NCBI GenBank assembly: GCA_034096865.1
Contig: JAWQFJ010017243.1
Location: forward strand, 17,501 to 40,000
Source of the DNA: Theodoxus fluviatilis
Lineage: Eukaryota > Mollusca > Gastropoda > Cycloneritida > Neritidae
Length of the DNA: 22,500 nucleotides
Direction of reading: 5' to 3'
Position 1 is the first letter of the stretch; every line of letters starts with the position of its first letter. Shown one piece after another: positions 19,786 to 22,500 of this stretch. A model generated the notes under the pieces. The model made no database searches. It was not told the DNA's origin and saw only the letters and a program-made list of their open reading frames with translations. A program made the position numbers and the translations under genes.

Positions 19786-20490
19786 TGGTTTTCCCTTTAT
19801 TATTACATAATTATTATTTCCCTTTTCTATTGTCTGTAGCAGACGACGTTTTGGACCTGTTCTCGATTTCTAAATCTAATTACCTCCCCTTACTCGGATA
19901 CGTATGTCGTCACGGGATTGTGACGTTGAAGAAAAAGAAACGGTTCTGCAAGGATTTTGTGTCCGAGCGGATTGGCTTGATCTGCGTTCCGTTGGATGGT
20001 GTCTGCATAAACCAGGGAGTTGTAGATTGGATATGGATGAGGAGGAAGATGAAGAGGATGAAGCTACTAACGATTCGAGGACCAGAATTTCATCGGCCAA
20101 GGACTGAAGGAGTGAATCTGAGATGTGTGTAACGGATCGGGCCTGATGCGCTGGTAGGAACAGTCCTGAGGTAAATGAATTTGAGAGTCTGAGGAGGAGA
20201 GTGATACTACTGCGGAGATGGAGGAGGAGGAAGATGAAGAGGAGGACGAAGACCGATGAGATGACTGAAGTTGAGGTGATTGAAGTTGAAGTAATTGACA
20301 GTTGAAGTTGAAATTTAGGTAATTGATAGTTGAAGTTGAAGTTGAGGTTATTCAAGACAGTTGAAGTTGATGTTGAAGTTGGTTGAAATAAAGAAGATAA
20401 GAAAATGGAAACAAGTGAGCGCGGTTGTCCCTCGATCTACTCTCGCTCCTCTCGCTCTCGTTACCTTTCTGTCGACCATATCTGGTCACA
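19786..20490 (+). repeat. 3' LTR
   Basis: Collinear with 17570-18277 over its whole length. It has scattered substitutions (for example tggacctg for tgggcctg, and gtgtccgagcgg for gtgcccgagtgg) and a 3-bp deletion relative to the 5' copy (ctactctcgctc for ctactatcctcgctc). An AATAAA lies at 20387-20392. It ends in ggtcaca, and satellite sequence follows at 20491. Confidence 0.88.
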
Positions 20491-21125
20491 CTAAGCTTGT
20501 CCCAGCGTTGTAATGCATTCTACCTAAGCTTGCCCCAGCGTAGCAATGCTTTCTAGCTAAGCTTGTCTCAGCGTAGCAATGCTTTCTAGCTAAGCTTGTC
20601 TCAGCGTAGCAATGCTTTCTAGCTAAGCTTGTCCCAGAGTAGCAATGCTTTCTAGCTAAGCTTCTCCCAGCGTTGTGATGCATTCTAGCTAAGCTTGTCC
20701 CAGAGTAGCATTGCTTTCTACCTAAGATTGTCCCAGCGTTGTAATGCATTCTAGCTAAGCTTTTCCCAGCGTTGTAATGCATTCTAGCTAAGCTTGTCCC
20801 AGCGTAGCACTGCTTTCTAGCTAAGCTTCCCCCAGCTTTGTAATGCATTCTAGCTAAGCTTGTCCCAGCGTAGCACTGCTTTCTAGCTAAGCTTCCCCCA
20901 GCTTTGTAATGCATTCTAGCTAAGCTTCCCCCAGCTTTGTAATGCATTCTAGCTAAGCTTGCCCCAGTGATGTAATGCATTCTAGCTAAGCTTGTTCCAG
21001 CCCAGCACTGCATTCTTGCTAAGCTTGTCTCAGCGTTGTAATGCGTTCTAGCTAAGCTTGTCTCAGCGTTGTAATGCGTTCTAGCTAAGCTTGCCTCCGC
21101 GTTGTAATGCATCGTAGCTAAGTTT
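20491..21125. repeat. 33-bp HindIII-type satellite array, right part
   Basis: About 19 units of 33 bp, much more regular than the left part, each with ctaagctt. Two unit subtypes alternate irregularly: gcgttgtaatgcattctag and gcgtagcaatgctttctag. Because 33 is a multiple of 3 and the minus-strand unit lacks stops, an uninterrupted 219-codon minus-strand frame (20486-21145) with an 11-residue period (about MHYNAGTSLAR) results. I regard it as a by-product of the array. Confidence 0.95.
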
Positions 21126-22500
21126 GCCGTTGCGCGGCATTTCATTTCGTTTCAAATAATACTGTACCAGTTGCTCATTATAGCAATGTAGGTATCAGTG
21201 ACGTGCATCATGTCGCGCATTGGTTCCTGACGATGCGGGACAGTGTAACTCTCTCAGTAATGCACCCCCGGTGGGTACGGGGAAAGAACAGATCCACCGC
21301 GTCTCCCTACGCGATTCGTGAGAGGCGAAGCACTAGGGACACCGTGCCTTGATTTGCGCTTACCCTGCTTAAAATGCTCTGGCGAATGTCGTGCACGTGC
21401 TTAATGGTCTTACGTAGTCCGCAAAGGCTGATAGACAGTAAAGCACCAACCATTCATTTCAGCATTGCCTTTGGGATGTGAATTGGCGGGAGCATCATGA
21501 CCTTAACAAACACTGTGTATTGGGGTGCCCTCCAGCTGATCTACATTGCAATTCCCATCTAATTAACAACCAGCAAAATTCCTTCCCGTATTATGCTGGA
21601 CCCGGTAGTAACCACTGTCCCATCTCTCTCTCAAATACTGGGTTCTTCCACGGGTCTCCAATCCGGACCATCACACGAAACAAAATTCGAAATTCGGTTT
21701 TGTGTGTGTAACAAACCAGGTTAGTACGAGGTCAACTAGACGGTGATCTCCAGTAACTATATGTGTCTCGTTTCTACAAATTGAGTCTTAACTCGCAAAA
21801 GTTAGATTTTGAGATATTTGTATTTTTAAAATCTGTAAAGATTTATCTTTCATTTGATATAATAATCAAACTTCTACTCCAAAATATTGTTCAAGCTATG
21901 CTCACTCAAAGGGAGGTGGTGTGCTGACGACTATTTTGAGAAATCATGGGCAAAATATTTCTCAACTTTATCCAGTTTTTCTTGAGCAATGCATTTTAAT
22001 GCATGCATCAGCTCAGAATTTGACAGGTTGGTAGAGAAAATCTATTTGTGAACAAAGAATGATAAATAAATGGAAAGTATTTGATCTTGACAACAAATGA
22101 TTGTTATTATTCAACTAAATATACAAAACGAAGGAAGAGAATGTATAATACTTTTGAATGGGTAGGTCAAAGAATGTGCTATTTTTTGTTTTTTAAGCTT
22201 AAAAAAAACTTTTCAACATTCGATTATGAAAATTAAGCTTATGTAGTATTCAGTTTTGCCGAAATGTCAAAATGCACATAATCCACCCTCACCATGTTGT
22301 TCAGCCTCTACTGCGTTTTTGCTGCGTGCGAGGTAAGACTCAGTTCGTGAAAACGGGTCACATATTTGCTTGCCCATACCCCTCTCTTGTCAGTAACGCA
22401 TCGTCATTGCGCACTTGGTAGAGCACTTGGCGAATCTACTGGGTGGCTTTTCTGCTTGCTGTTTCGTCCGTGTGTTTGTCTTTTATCAGGCTGCACGCTC
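21126..22500. other. Unassigned AT-rich terminal segment
   Basis: No supported gene. A 77-codon frame at 21478-21711 has no recognisable domain. At 22407-22470 a weak tRNA-like pattern (ttgcgcacttggtagagc, then gtttcgtcc about 47 bases on) might be a truncated tRNA-derived SINE head at the window edge, but the match is poor. Confidence 0.5.

Larger units (their letters stand above)
17555..20490 (+). mobile_element. Non-autonomous LTR retrotransposon carrying a LARP6 fragment
   Basis: Two direct repeats (about 17555-18277 and 19786-20490) flank a 1.5-kb interior. The first is followed after 7 bases by a tRNA-like primer-binding site; the second is preceded by a purine run ggcggggaagaa. The outer ends form a 7-bp inverted repeat, TGTGACC at 17555 and GGTCACA at 20484. 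The element lies within the 33-bp satellite: the array stops at ...tagcta(g) and resumes with cta(a)gcttg, consistent with a 3-4 bp target duplication with one mismatch. No gag, protease, reverse transcriptase or integrase is present. The only recognisable coding content is the LARP6-derived frame, so mobilisation would have needed enzymes supplied in trans. Around 20 substitutions and one 3-bp indel separate the two LTRs by eye, which suggests an old but not ancient insertion. Confidence 0.8.

Overview
The window is eukaryotic nuclear DNA and almost certainly comes from a mollusc, most likely a marine gastropod. Evidence is the very high load of micro- and minisatellites (roughly a quarter of the window), several 5'-truncated LINE fragments of types common in marine invertebrates, and four copies of a dispersed repeat packed with AAGGTCA/TGACCTT motifs that I associate, from memory, with gastropod genomes. 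There is no prokaryotic gene organisation. I see no intact multi-exon host gene, no tRNA or rRNA gene that I can support, and no CRISPR array. Long open frames across the simple repeats (8.0-9.0 kb, 14.3-15.6 kb, 2.0-2.6 kb and others) are low-complexity artefacts.

Layout. 1-922: a 35-bp minisatellite of 26 full units, running off the left edge. 1.3-1.65 kb: an imperfect direct duplication. 1.8-2.55 kb: GA and CAGG/CAGA simple repeats. 2799-3345: a 5'-truncated RTE-like LINE with a perfect 11-bp target site duplication. 3703-4504: a second LINE 3' end on the minus strand, tailed by a (ATC)n tract and bearing an internal 17-bp tandem expansion. 5.02-6.67 kb: an inverted-repeat (foldback) structure containing copy A of the dispersed AAGGTCA-rich repeat. 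6.9-9.0 kb: CATC, GTT and a very long CCT tract. 10.5-11.8 kb: a MITE-like inverted repeat and copy B, flanked by a 13-bp target duplication. 12.4-14.1 kb: a CR1/L2-like LINE (minus strand) split by copy C. 14.56-15.48 kb: a (GT)n tract. 15.83-16.68 kb: copy D. 16.8-21.1 kb: a 33-bp HindIII-type satellite interrupted by a 2.9-kb LTR element. 21.1-22.5 kb: unassigned AT-rich sequence.

The most interesting object is the 17555-20490 element. It has two direct repeats of about 705-708 bp (about 3% diverged by eye), a primer-binding site resembling the 3' end of tRNA-Ser directly after the first, a polypurine tract directly before the second, and a phase-preserving junction with the satellite on both sides. 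It therefore has the anatomy of an LTR retrotransposon. Instead of gag-pol, its only recognisable coding content is a 205-codon open frame containing the La motif of a La-related protein 6 (LARP6) and the first strand of the following RRM, then an abrupt break. This looks like a non-autonomous retrotransposon that captured part of a host RNA-binding-protein gene without introns, comparable in principle to retroviral host-gene capture.

The remaining features do not form a pathway. They record nested mobile-element history: satellite, then LTR element inside it; LINE, then AAGGTCA-repeat inside it; foldback element, then AAGGTCA-repeat inside it.
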